Assembly (NCBI GenBank): GCA_021292165.1
Contig: JAHFWL010000251.1
Span: forward strand, 1 to 64,000
Direction of reading: 5' to 3'
Source of the DNA: Shinisaurus crocodilurus
Lineage: Eukaryota > Chordata > Lepidosauria > Squamata > Shinisauridae
DNA: 64,000 nucleotides
Made by a program: the position numbers and the translations under genes. The notes beneath the pieces were generated by a model that did no database searches, was not told the DNA's origin, and saw only the letters and a program-made list of their open reading frames with translations. This document shows positions 9,376 to 19,022 of the stretch, one piece after another (position 1 is the first letter of the stretch; every line of letters starts with the position of its first letter).

Positions 9376-10106
9376 GACTGTATGTCTATCCCTCTCAACC
9401 ACCTGGTTCTGGAGAAGGCATGATTTCCTGCTTTTGCTTTATTTAATTCATTCCTCAGCATAACTGTATGCTTTTCACTCCATAGCTCACACCCCATCTC
9501 TCTTCATTTTCTTCAGTCCAGGACCCAAATCAAGCCTTGAAGAAAATATATCTAGGGCAAAATGGATATAAGTATTCAGATGCTCATTTCTGTTATGAAC
9601 ATAGAAGAAGACTGGTTGGCTCAGACCAAAGATCCACAGTGGCCAGCTAGATGTCTCCAAGAAATCAACAAGCAAGGCATGAACAGCTTACCCCATGTGA
9701 TGTGTCCCTTTCTATGTGTCAGATTGTGTGTGTATTATTGTCTTCTGACAATTTTAGCCCTGGGTTTGAATATGCACCTTAATGTTCCATAAAACCACAA
9801 GGCATGAGAGGTACAAATAGAAAACCATGCCTGCTATAATAATAGCTACATATTTTCACATTAGAAACATCTAATAGGGCACCTTTTCAATCCAGTATTT
9901 CCATGCTAGCCACAGGGGACAGTAATTAAATTAACTGAAGCCACCTTCATTCCGAATGTACCTATGACATAAAGCCACAGGGGAAATAATTAAATGAAAA
10001 AAGGAACTACTAGTTCTTGGAGAACTAGTACTGTCCCATTCCCCCGCCCCTCTGTTTCCTTTGCAATGCAGGCAGGTTGCAAAAAGAGCCAACACGTTCG
10101 ACTACA
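9376..10106. other. No recognisable feature
   Basis: The sequence is AT-rich with short unrelated frames. There is a small inverted pair TACTAGTTCTTGGAGAACTAGTA at about 10007-10029. No gene is supported. Confidence 0.45.
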
Positions 10107-10480
10107 TAGGGATCCAGAACTCTGTCCATTTGGTTGGATCCAGATTTGCCTTTCTGGGAATGGAAGAGCTCCTTCTGTTTGTAGAAGGGGCTGAGATCTG
10201 AGTCTACAGCGGAAGGAAGGGAGAAGGTCATTTTTGTCAATTTCCCATTTCCCCTGCAGCCTCCAGTGCCACCTCCCATGCTGTTCTCTGTGTGTCTGGG
10301 ATCCCCTGACCCTCCAGAGCAGCTTTTTAGGGCTCACACCTCACAGTGGCAGGGGGGTACGTGTAAAAACGGGAATTTACAAAAAACAACAACAACCCAC
10401 CTCTCCTATTCTTTCAACAGGATAGTCCCATGGGCAGAACTCTGCTCACAGGTAGTCTGGATCCAACCCATTTACACTAA
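10107..10480. mobile_element. Possible MITE with inverted GGTTGGATCCAGA ends
   Basis: The left end carries CAGAACTCTGTCCATTTGG followed by TTGGATCCAGA. The complement of the right end (about 10430-10475) carries AATGGGTTGGATCCAGAC and GAGTTCTGCCC. These blocks face each other over about 370 bp. The interior has no recognisable protein. TSDs were not resolved. Confidence 0.4.
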
Positions 10481-10550
10481 GGTAGTAAGTAGAATTTATC
10501 AGGTGCAACCTTACTGGATTGTATTCTAAGATCTTAGTGTGTTGTAACTA

Positions 10551-10804
10551 GGAATGTGCAAATGTCCCACATTCTCCCACATTCAGTTAAAAAAAAATAT
10601 CTCACGTTGTTTTCTTCCCAAATATGAAGAACTTTGTTAATGTTGTTAAATTGTAATCAAAAACAAACAAACAAACACAATTCTCACCCATTTGCACCGG
10701 CCAAATGCAACAGATCCAGCTATTCCCAGTATGGAGAGGACCATGTTGTAGTAGGTGCCTGCCATATAGCTGTTAAAGAGGAGGAGCCTGAGAGGAAAAA
10801 AGAG
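10551..10804. repeat. Dispersed repeat related to 62156-62647
   Basis: The order of blocks is AGGAATGTGCAAATG, TCTCCCACATT, AATATGAAGAACTTTGT, AATTCTCACCC, then GAGGACCATGTTGTA, GAGGAGCCTG and GGAAAAA(A)GAGGAG. The same order is found in 62156-62647 and, in part, in 11478-11667, 13742-13948, 21828-21990 and 22175-22320. It is an old interspersed family, non-coding. Confidence 0.55.
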
Positions 10805-11484
10805 GAGCCAACCCTAAGAAGCACTAACAGCACAATCCTACTGCCCCTACACAGCACCTAGAGGGCCATAGGATTTTTCGGAGTCACAGACACAACACTG
10901 GAAAACAGCTCTGACATTGGAGCTGGGACTCTGTGCTCAGAGCGCCCTCCCCCACCCCGCAGCCAGTGCGGAAAGAACCACGCCCACCACTTCTCCAAGG
11001 TCTTAAAAACATCCTGTTGTGCCTCCAGTAGGTCAGACAGAGACCAGCCGTGCTGGAGTGTGTTTGGGGTGGGGCCAGGCTAAATGCAGCCTGACCCAGC
11101 TGGGCAGCCTCAACAATCAGCACCTGCTCAAAAGGCAGGTCCCAAACACACTCAGATGCTGGAAGCAATTATTTCTTACTACAGCTGCAGCCAGATGCAC
11201 AACCTCAGAGAAGGGGGGTTAGGGGGTGAGGAGGGTGCCAGGGAAGGGGGCAGGGCAAGGAGGCGATCGGCACTGCCAAGATACGAGGTATCCTGGCAGT
11301 GCCTCAGCCTCCTTCCCTCCCACTCTGAAGCACCACAGCTGGATAGCCAAAATCAGCTGTTTTCCTGCAGAGCAGGAGAAGTGCAGAGGTGACCTTCACC
11401 TTCATGTTCTTCCCACCCTGCATAGGATGTCCATAATCCTCTGAGATCTGAGGGTTACAGGCATCCCCATAGGATTGTACCCTA
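10805..11484 (-). mobile_element. MITE-like repeat, inverted copy of 3811-4240
   Basis: Read on the minus strand it opens GGTACAATCCTATGGGGATG and ends with AAATCCTATGGCCCTCTAGG. It shares internal blocks with 3811-4240. This copy is longer (about 680 bp) and has a GC-rich interior at 10930-11280. Small open frames there have no recognisable domain. Confidence 0.5.
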
Positions 11485-11667
11485 AGATGGTTGAATATAC
11501 AGGGACTGAAACCTAGACTTTTAAGAGGAAAGCACTCAAAGTCCTGGGCCTCGATGGTCAAATCTGTCAGTTTTGGTTTCTCATTAAAATAAAAATAAAA
11601 ATCCAGTCTTTTGACCCAAATATGGAGAACAGTGTAAATTTTGGTAAATAATCAAAACTGAACTGAA
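11478..11667 (+). repeat. Near-identical local duplication, copy 1
   Basis: These 190 bp recur at 13742-13948 with almost no substitutions: same order, same orientation, 2.26 kb apart. The differences are mainly in an A-rich tract and a short segment (CCACATT) missing here. The sequence belongs to the family at 62156-62647, but the two copies resemble each other far more than they resemble that one. A recent local duplication is inferred. Confidence 0.8.
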
Positions 11668-11681
11668 ATGAAATTCTAACC

Positions 11682-12606
11682 CAGTGATGGCGAACCTATG
11701 GCACAGGTGCCACAGCTGCCTGGCACGCAGGGACCTCTCTCTGGGCACTCAAGCCTTTGGTCACCAGATCACGAAAAGACCATTCCCTTCTGCAAAACAC
11801 TAATGATCTTGTTCTTTCTTACAGTGTGGAACAGAATGATTTTATTCTAGAATTCCTGTTACAGAATTCTTTTCTACATTGTTATCACATTTAAAAGATT
11901 TTGAAGAATGATGCACAGAGCATGGCTTGGATGTAAAGCCCTAACAGTTGACCTGAGTGCTGCATGTGTTGCTCTCAAACTAACGGAGTATGAGCCAAGG
12001 TTTGACAAATTATCAGCATGCATGCAATAGCAAAAATCACATTAATTGTGCAAAAGCATGCCCAATGCAAACTTTTACCTAATGCAGTGTTTGCAGTCCA
12101 AGACAAAAAGTGTTTAAAATGTGTTAAGCACGTTTAGTTTTCTTGTTTATCTTGCTCATCCTAGTAGAGGTTGACTTTTACTTTTACTAATCCGACACCT
12201 GTAGAAGCAGGGAAAGGACCCGGAGTAAAGCTTGCCCCATACAATTTCAGTCTGGCATATAATCATATTACAAATTGAGAATCCCTTATCCAAAAATACA
12301 TGTGCCTAATTATTTAAAAAGTGTGTATAAATTCCCTTCAGGCTATGTGTACAATGTAGTACTATAATAATTATTGGAGTTGATTTTTTTCCCAACAAAA
12401 AACTGTTTGTATCATTGAAAGCTCTGTTATTGTGTTTTTCTTTTAAGACAAAAGATGTTAATTAGTTTGGACAACTGTATGAGTTGTTTTTCTAAAACTA
12501 AAACCTCGGTATTCAGGTTTAATTGCAGTGTTGGCACTTTGAAATAAATAAGTTGGTTTTGTGTTGCAGTTTGGGCACTCGGGCTCAAAAAGGTTAGCCA
12601 TCACTG
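11682..12606. mobile_element. hAT transposon, 925 bp, non-autonomous, perfect TSD
   Basis: Terminal inverted repeats are CAGTGATGGCGAACCT and, on the complement, CAGTGATGGCTAACCT (one mismatch in 16). The target-site duplication TTCTAACC is at 11674-11681 and 12607-12614. There is no transposase frame inside, so it is an internally deleted derivative. The termini resemble, from memory, the OposCharlie/OC-type hAT families reported in lizards and some mammals. That assignment needs a database comparison; the hAT class itself is firm. Confidence 0.93.
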
Positions 12607-12614
12607 TTCTAACC

Positions 12615-13059
12615 CATCTCAAGTTGTGACTTCACACCAAGTGTAGACTGAAAGCTAGAAATATATATTAGATTTGCTAGACATTAGCGGAAAAAGTTTA
12701 CACCCGTGGTTTTGAGCTGTTTTACCTCAGGGCATTCTTTCCACAGCAGACTGATAGCCAAGGAACCACTGTTCAGTGGGTGAAGTTATGCCTCTTCCTC
12801 TTTTTGCATAGGATGCTGGCATTGCCTCACATGAACTGTGAGTGCACCCTAGAATACACCTAGCAGAGGAAAATCAGTAAAGATCAACAAGCTATCTTTT
12901 TGGGATATGTGGCTGTCTTCTTATTAAGGAACCCCGATATGATTGTGAGGAATCCTGGGAAGTGAACACCATTTGAACCCTACTAGTGTATACAATTGTA
13001 CCTGGAGAGGATGTTCGAGCTCACCAAAATTCCCTGAACTTCACTTCAAAAGCTCGGTT
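12615..13059. other. No recognisable feature
   Basis: This is ordinary AT-rich sequence between the hAT element and the next dispersed repeat. No coding frame or structure stands out. Confidence 0.5.
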
Positions 13060-13410
13060 TGATTCACTCACACTTTTGTCTGAGACCTGTTTGTCGGTTC
13101 AATTGAACAGGAAAAGTGTGAATTTCTCTGTGCACATTTTTCAAGAGTGTGCACTTTCCCCCCACCCCCCATTGACTAAAGCATGAAAATGCAATGTTTG
13201 GGGAAAATGCACATTTTAAAATGCATTTAAAATGCAAATTTTCCAAAAATGCAGATTTTTTTTTAATGCAATCGCAAGTTTGGGGATGTGCAAACGTTCT
13301 CCCCCACCCCCCAAAATGTGCTCCCATTCACATTCACGTTTGGGGTTGCTAACAGGGCAGGTTCAGGTGATTTGTGAACTGAAACAAAATTCTCAAACAT
13401 TCTTACCTGG
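13060..13410. repeat. AT-rich dispersed family copy
   Basis: It contains runs such as AAAATGCACATTTTAAAATG and CAAATTTTCC...AAAATGCAGATTTT, plus a poly-C/CCCCACCCCCC stretch. It resembles the AT-rich family listed at 3365-3655. It is non-coding. Confidence 0.5.
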
Positions 13411-13741
13411 AGGAGGTGGCAAAATGGTTCACAAGAAGCATGGCTATGTTCTTCATAGGATTAAAGCAACCTCATTTGTTTTGTTTTATTGGATCCCTGT
13501 TTCAGTCAGGAATAAAGTCATAGTTTCATGAGGGGGCCGACATTTCATTAGCTGTCTCAGGGCCAAGCTGCATCCATAGAGTTTGGATGGTAATTAGCCA
13601 ACTAATAGTGGATAATTAGCCAACTAATTTTTAGCTCTCTTTCCAGTTAGTAGGCCTCCTTAATTCCCTGGTTTACTCTAATAACATTTGTCTGTTCATT
13701 TACAATTCCCCCACCTTTCCTTCCAATTCCCCCACCTTTCC

Positions 13742-13948
13742 TACCCTAAGATGGTTGAATATACAGGGACTGAAACCTAGACTTTTAAGAGGAAAGCACT
13801 CAAAGTCCTGGGCCTCGATGGTCAAATCTGTCAGTTTTGGTTTCTCCCACATTCATTAAAAAAAAAATTAAAAAAAAAAAAATCCAGTCTTTTGACCCAA
13901 ATATGGAGAACAGTGTAAATTTTGGTAAATAATCAAAACTGAACTGAA
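13742..13948 (+). repeat. Near-identical local duplication, copy 2
   Basis: This is the partner of 11478-11667. It keeps the CCACATT segment that other family members also have, so this copy is closer to the ancestral state at that point. Its A-tract is expanded. Sequence on both sides differs from the flanks of copy 1, so only about 200 bp were copied. Confidence 0.8.
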
Positions 13949-14652
13949 GTTTTGACCCTTCAGGGGTACAATCAATCAGTTTACAAAATGCATACAATCT
14001 GATTGCAAATATACTCATCATCTTTGCAAATAAAGGCTGCTCTGCAAAATTTAGGGACAGAAACAGCAAATCTGGAAACAAAACCTAACAAGAGAAGAGG
14101 ACCAAACATATCAGTTATTGCACAGGAGGACAAAAGTGTACTCGAATAACATCATCTAGATGGAGGGTGGTGCTTTTTGGCTACTTAAGGATGGGGTTGT
14201 GTTGGCTACATATCAGTATTCACACTCTGAGAATGAATTCACCCACACAGTATATAGGATAAATACTTTGGAGTAACTTGCCCTCATGCCTTTCAGAGTA
14301 AGTGAAAGAAGTAAGATGCATTTTAATTTAAAGAACAAAGGATAATCCCTATTCTCCCCCCGCCCCCCATGTTACATTAGAAAGGAGCAACTAAATGGGC
14401 AGTTCTCAGCCAGGCCTGTGAAAAGGGCGTAATTGTCTTTTATCAGCAATTGGGATACAGTCCCTTCTGGGAGGGCAGAAATGGAGTGGCAGTCAGTTCC
14501 AGTGTTGCTGATGGAGGGGAACTGGCTGGCTACCTCTCGCGCTTCTTCAAGTTGTTGCCAGGAACGGACACTTATGGAGTCTGTTATAGAAGGAGAGGAG
14601 CCAGATGGTAGTTGGTCCAAGCCAGGCTGATGGAGAAGCAATGGCTGCCTCT
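13949..14652. other. No supported feature
   Basis: Short frames on both strands (about 93-117 codons) overlap one another without recognisable domains. I see no splice-like arrangement or repeat ends. Confidence 0.45.
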
Positions 14653-14975
14653 CAGGGCTGTTGCTTCCATTAGGCGAACTAGGCGACTCCCTAGAGCGCT
14701 GGGCTCTAGGGGGCGCCAGAAACACCTTGAAAAAAAATACAGCGCTGCTGAATTAAAATGCGTATTTTACCTGCCCACCCCTCTCCTCCACCTCCGGGCT
14801 CAAGGCTCACCGCGCTTACCAAGAGCAGCTGCTGCTGGCACCACTGCTGCGCCGCTGAAGCTTCAGGCAGGCTCCTCCTTACAACCAGCATCAAAAGAGG
14901 CAGAGAAGGCGACAGGGTGGCGGAGGTGGGAGGTGGGCAGGGGCCAATGATGGGATGCTGGTGGGCTGGGGGGGG

Positions 14976-15066
14976 GAAGGATGCACCTGCAAACACCTCC
15001 TTCCCCGAAGGATGCACCTGCAAACACCTGCTTCCCCGAAGGATGCACCTGCAAACACCTGCTTCG
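14976..15066. repeat. 31-bp minisatellite, three units
   Basis: The unit GATGCACCTGCAAACACC + TGCTTCCCCGAAG begins at 14980, 15011 and 15042, a period of 31 bp with nearly identical copies. It lies in the left arm of the hAT element, in a GC-rich stretch. Confidence 0.85.
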
Positions 15067-15219
15067 CCTTCCCTCCCTTCGGCGCGCACCTCAGGTTCCT
15101 CAGCTCAATGTCCCCTGAAAGCAGTTATTTCAGGCAACCAGGGAGGGAGGGAAAGGTATTTTAAGCTAACTGGGGCTCCAATGTTTTAATTATGGTATTT
15201 ACCATGCTGTTTCTGTGTT

Positions 15220-15480
15220 TTTATTTTATTTATTTATTTATTTATTTATTATATTTATCAATCGCCCATCTGGCCGGTCACCCGGCCACCCTGGGCGATG
15301 TACAACCAAAATACAACAAAACACAATAAAATATAATAATTAAAACAATATTTTATTTATTTATTTATTATATTTATCAATCGCCCATCTGGCTGGTCAC
15401 CCGGCCACCCTGGGCGATGTACAATTAAAATACAATAAACACAATAAAACATAATAATTAAAACAATATAAAAAATTCTT
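15220..15480 (-). repeat. Tandemly duplicated LINE 3' end
   Basis: Two copies of the same terminal block lie head to tail: about 15220-15345 and 15346-15480. Each has TTTATTTATT..., ATATTTATCAATCGCCCATC, the CACCCGGCCACCCTGGGCG motif and a TACAACAAAACAC-type stretch. They differ by a few bases (ggccggtca against ggctggtca). So the LINE carries two 3' termini, each with its own ATAA tail. Confidence 0.9.
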
Positions 15481-15489
15481 ATTAAAAAC

Positions 15490-18400
15490 CTAACCCACCC
15501 CATATTCCCGCCTGAACAGCCATGTTTTTAATGCACGGCGGAAGCTCATCACAGAGGGGGCATGGCGAAGGTCACTAGGGAGGGAGTTCCATAATGTGGG
15601 GGCCGCCTCAGAGAAGGCCCTCTTCCTAGTCCCCACCAGCCTGGCTGCTCTGGCTGATGGGATAAGGAGAAGGCCGTCCGTGGCAGACCTTGTTGAGCGG
15701 CCTACTTGATGTTGCTGGAGGCGCTCCTTGAGATAAGCTGGGCTGGAGCCGTGTAAGGTTTTAAAGGTCAAAACCAACACCTTGAATTCGGCTCGGCAAG
15801 CAACTGGTAGCCAGTGCAACTCATTAAGCACTGGCGTGATGTGATCACGCTGGCGGCTGCCCTTAATCAGGCGAGCCGCCGCGTTCTGTACCAGCTGAAG
15901 CTTCCGGACCGTCTTCAAGGGTAACCCCACATAGAGCGCATTACAGTAGTCCAGGCGAGAGGAGACCAAGGCATGAACCACTGATGGGAGCAGGTGATTA
16001 GGAAGGTAGGGGCGCAGCTGCCGTATCAGATGGAGTTGATACAGCGCCGCCTGGCTCACAGCTGCCACCTGAGCCTCCATGGACAGCTGGGAGTCTAGAA
16101 TGACCCCCAAGCTGCGGACCTGGTCCTTCAGGGGTAGATGTACCCCATTCAGCACCAGGTCAACATCCCCTAACCTTCCCTTGTCCCCCACCAGAAGTAC
16201 CTCGGTCTTGTCGGGGTTCAGCTTCAGCATGTTCCTTCCCATCCAGCCAGCCACTGACTCCAGGCACTTGGACAGGGTCTCAACGGCCAACCTCGGTGAG
16301 GACTTAAAACAGAGGTAGAGCTGCGTGTCATCCGCATACTGATGACACTGCACCCCAAAGCTCCTGATGATAGCTCCCAGCGGCTTGAGGTAGATGTTGA
16401 ATAACATCGGGGAGAGGATGGAACCCTGCGGCACTCCACAAGTGAGCAGCCGAGGGTCCGAAGCCTCCTCCCCGAGAACTACCCTCTGATACCTTCCAGA
16501 GAGGAAGGACCGGAACCACTGCAATACAGTGCCTCCCAAGCCCAACCCCTCCAGACGGTCCAGGAGGATACCGTGGTCAACGGTATCAAAAGCCGCTGAG
16601 AGATCGAGGAGGACTAGAAAGGAGCATTCGCCCCTATCCAAAGCCCTCCTCATATCATCCACCAAGGCGACCAAGGCCGTCTCCGTCCCATGTCCAGACC
16701 TGAAGCCCGACTGGCACGGATCTAAATAATCGGCTTCATCCAAGTGTGCCTTCAACTGAGCACCCACCACCCGCTCGATCACCTTGCCCAGAAATGGTAA
16801 ATTGGAGACTGGGCGAAAGTTGTTTAAATCCTGGGGATCCAAGGAGGGCTTCTTTAGAAGCGGTCTTATTACTGCCTCCTTGAGGGCTGATGGCATCACT
16901 GCCTCCTCGAGGGAGGCATTCACCACAGCCTTGATCCCCTCACCCAGTCTCTCCCTGCAGCTCATAATGAGCCAGGACGGGCAAGGATCAAGGAAGCAGG
17001 TGGTCGGCCTCACAGATGAAAGCACCTTGTCCACTTCATCAGAAGGAAGAAGCCGAATCCGATCCCACAAAACCGGTCTGCCATTGGCCTCCTCCCGCTC
17101 ACTCCCTGTGTCCACGACGTACGATATCCCACTCCTAATCCGATCGATTTTATCTGCGAAGTGCTTCGCTAAAGCCTCACAGGAGGCTTTTGACTGTTCC
17201 AGTGGGTCCGGAGCGACTGGACCGACCAGACTCCGGACCACTTGGAACAGCCTCCTGGAGCAGCACTCTGCAGACGCAATGGAGGCAGCATAGAAATTCT
17301 TTTTTGCTGCCTTCACCGCCACCCGGTAGGCTGAAGATGCAGCTCTAACCAGTGTTCGATCGTCTTCGGAGCGGGAATTTCGCCATCGGCGCTCTAGCCT
17401 TCTCACCTCTTGTTTCAGAGCTCGCAGCGACGGAGTGAACCATGGCGCCGCGCGAGCTCTGTTTAGGCGAAGAGGGCGCTTTGGGGCAACTCGGTCTAAT
17501 GCCCTGGTGATTGCAGCATTCCAGTCATCCACCAGGGTCTCGACCGAGCTACTGTTTGTGTGCTCCAATTCCCCAAGCGCGTTCAGGAATCCATCCGGAT
17601 CCATAAGACGCCTGGGGCGGACCATCCTAATAGGTCCCTCACCCCTGCAGAGGGGTTGTGGCACCGAGAAATCCAACCCCACCAGATAGTGATCTGACCA
17701 TGACAAGGGGGTGGTGGATATACCCCCGATTTCCAGATCATTTCCTCCCTCTCCAGAAACAAAAACCAAGTCCAGCGCATGACCGGCTACATGGGTAGGT
17801 CCAGTTAATACAGGGTACAGCTCCCAGGAAGCCATGGTCTCCATGAAGTCCCGAGGTGCCCCCGTGAGGGCAGCCCCCGAATGCACGTTGAAGTCCCCCA
17901 ACACCAATAGCCTGGGGGACAACACACGCACATCAGAGACCACCTCCAGCACCTCGGCCAGGGAGTCTGTCGTGCAGCGGGGTGGACGGTACATGAGCAG
18001 AATCCCCAGACTGCCCTTTAGACCCAACCTCCAGTACATGCACTCAATAAACTTGGTCTCCCGGAGAGGGAGTCTGGTGAGGACCAAGGACTCCCGGTAG
18101 ATAACAGCCACTCCCCCTCCCCGTCCCCCAACCCTTGGCTGCTGGGCATACGAGAAACCAGCCGGACACAAGGCCGCCAGAGTTGGAGCAGTGGCCTCGT
18201 CCAGCCAGGTTTCCGTAATACATGCCAGGTCCGCACCCTCATCCAGGATCATGTCATGGATTACAGATGTTTTTTGGGTAACGGACCTGGCATTACACAG
18301 CAGCAAATGCAAGGGTGGGGAAGGAGCCACACACACCCCAGTTATCCCTTGGCTCTGGGCAGGCCCGGAACAAGGGATAGATATTAAGCATCGATCCCCT

Positions 18401-18513
18401 GTTCCCCTTAATCGGCATGGCCTGCCCCTAGCACTCTGCCAGCGTCTGCCGCTCAACAATGGTATGTTTTGCCCCCCGGAACTCCCCCCATCATCTCCCT
18501 GAGATGAACACAT
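15490..18513 (-). CDS. L2-type LINE ORF: endonuclease-reverse transcriptase
   Basis: This is an uninterrupted 1007-codon ORF. An APE-type endonuclease occupies about residues 68-285: N74 in LLLCNARS, E101 in ITETW, D207/N209 in LGDFN, D248 in HALDLVF, and the S273-D274-H275 triad in SWSDH. A linker with basic stretches follows. The reverse transcriptase spans about 545-810, with NNFRPVS (565-570), QSGFRSGHGTETAL, motif A D637 in LLDLSAAFD, CGVPQGSILSPMLFN (692-706), the catalytic HQYADDTQL with Y726-A-D-D729, and LNPDKTEV. The C-terminal region (about 850-1007) has RLDYCNALYVGLP, HWLPV and LWNSLP, characteristic of L2/CR1 elements. All catalytic residues that I can place are present. The start codon is uncertain; a separate upstream ORF1 is not visible. 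It would nick target DNA and copy its own RNA there. Confidence 0.93.
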   Translation of the reverse strand: MCSSQGDDGGSSGGQNIPLLSGRRWQSARGRPCRLRGTGDRCLISIPCSGPAQSQGITGVCVAPSPPLHLLLCNARSVTQKTSVIHDMILDEGADLACITETWLDEATAPTLAALCPAGFSYAQQPRVGGRGGGVAVIYRESLVLTRLPLRETKFIECMYWRLGLKGSLGILLMYRPPRCTTDSLAEVLEVVSDVRVLSPRLLVLGDFNVHSGAALTGAPRDFMETMASWELYPVLTGPTHVAGHALDLVFVSGEGGNDLEIGGISTTPLSWSDHYLVGLDFSVPQPLCRGEGPIRMVRPRRLMDPDGFLNALGELEHTNSSSVETLVDDWNAAITRALDRVAPKRPLRLNRARAAPWFTPSLRALKQEVRRLERRWRNSRSEDDRTLVRAASSAYRVAVKAAKKNFYAASIASAECCSRRLFQVVRSLVGPVAPDPLEQSKASCEALAKHFADKIDRIRSGISYVVDTGSEREEANGRPVLWDRIRLLPSDEVDKVLSSVRPTTCFLDPCPSWLIMSCRERLGEGIKAVVNASLEEAVMPSALKEAVIRPLLKKPSLDPQDLNNFRPVSNLPFLGKVIERVVGAQLKAHLDEADYLDPCQSGFRSGHGTETALVALVDDMRRALDRGECSFLVLLDLSAAFDTVDHGILLDRLEGLGLGGTVLQWFRSFLSGRYQRVVLGEEASDPRLLTCGVPQGSILSPMLFNIYLKPLGAIIRSFGVQCHQYADDTQLYLCFKSSPRLAVETLSKCLESVAGWMGRNMLKLNPDKTEVLLVGDKGRLGDVDLVLNGVHLPLKDQVRSLGVILDSQLSMEAQVAAVSQAALYQLHLIRQLRPYLPNHLLPSVVHALVSSRLDYCNALYVGLPLKTVRKLQLVQNAAARLIKGSRQRDHITPVLNELHWLPVACRAEFKVLVLTFKTLHGSSPAYLKERLQQHQVGRSTRSATDGLLLIPSARAARLVGTRKRAFSEAAPTLWNSLPSDLRHAPSVMSFRRALKTWLFRREYGVG

Positions 18514-18879
18514 GCCCCCCCTGCTTCCACCGATCAGGCGGGAGACCCACCCCTAAAACCAACCCCTAAAATCCCTAAAACCCCAACCCAGCTCAGACAG
18601 GGGGGTAGGCCCTCGCCCTCGTGCCACCCCCCAAGTGGCTCCCCCAAAGGGAGCTGGTAGATGTTGGCTCTGCTGGGGCAGCTGGCACCACTCCCCAATC
18701 AGTCCAGGGGGCAGCTCCTCCTGGCTGTTGCAGAGGCAGGGCCCCAGTCCAGCAGGGAACCACCAGGGAGGGGGAAAAGCTGGCTGCAGGTGGAGGTCAC
18801 CAGCTTACCTCCCTCCCTGGAGAAGCCCAAAATGCTGGCTGGGCTGCAGGTCTACCGGGCAGTTTTGGTTTGAAATGCT

Positions 18880-19022
18880 TTTAGGATGCAATCCTGCATG
18901 TGTTTGGGCGTGTTTGGACAGAGGGAGTCCTACAACTCCCAGCAACTCCCAGCATTCCAACAGCCAGCCATGCTGGGAGTTGCGGGGCTTTTTTCTGCCT
19001 CAACGTGTTTAGGATTGTGCCC
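18880..19022. mobile_element. MITE-like inverted repeat (CAATCCT / AGGATTG ends)
   Basis: It opens TAGGATGCAATCCTGCATG and closes TTTAGGATTGTGCCC, with a central palindrome ACAACTCCCAGCA...TGCTGGGAGTTG shared with the hairpin MITE family. It abuts the 5' side of the L2 LINE within the right arm of the hAT element. Confidence 0.5.

Larger units (their letters stand above)
15220..18880 (-). mobile_element. Near full-length L2-clade LINE
   Basis: This minus-strand non-LTR retrotransposon carries an intact ORF (15490-18513), a 5' GC-rich leader up to about 18880 and a 3' UTR ending in an (ATAA)n tail at 15220-15250. The 3' terminal ~125 bp occur twice in tandem (see 15220-15480). The exact 5' boundary is not visible; a MITE starts at about 18880. 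It inserted into the hAT element at 14653-19673. Assignment to L2 rests on the RT and C-terminal motifs and on the short-repeat tail; CR1 is the nearest alternative. Confidence 0.85.

Noticed and set aside
15490..18513. Plus-strand frames opposite the LINE ORF
   Set aside because: They are shadows of the minus-strand reverse transcriptase ORF.
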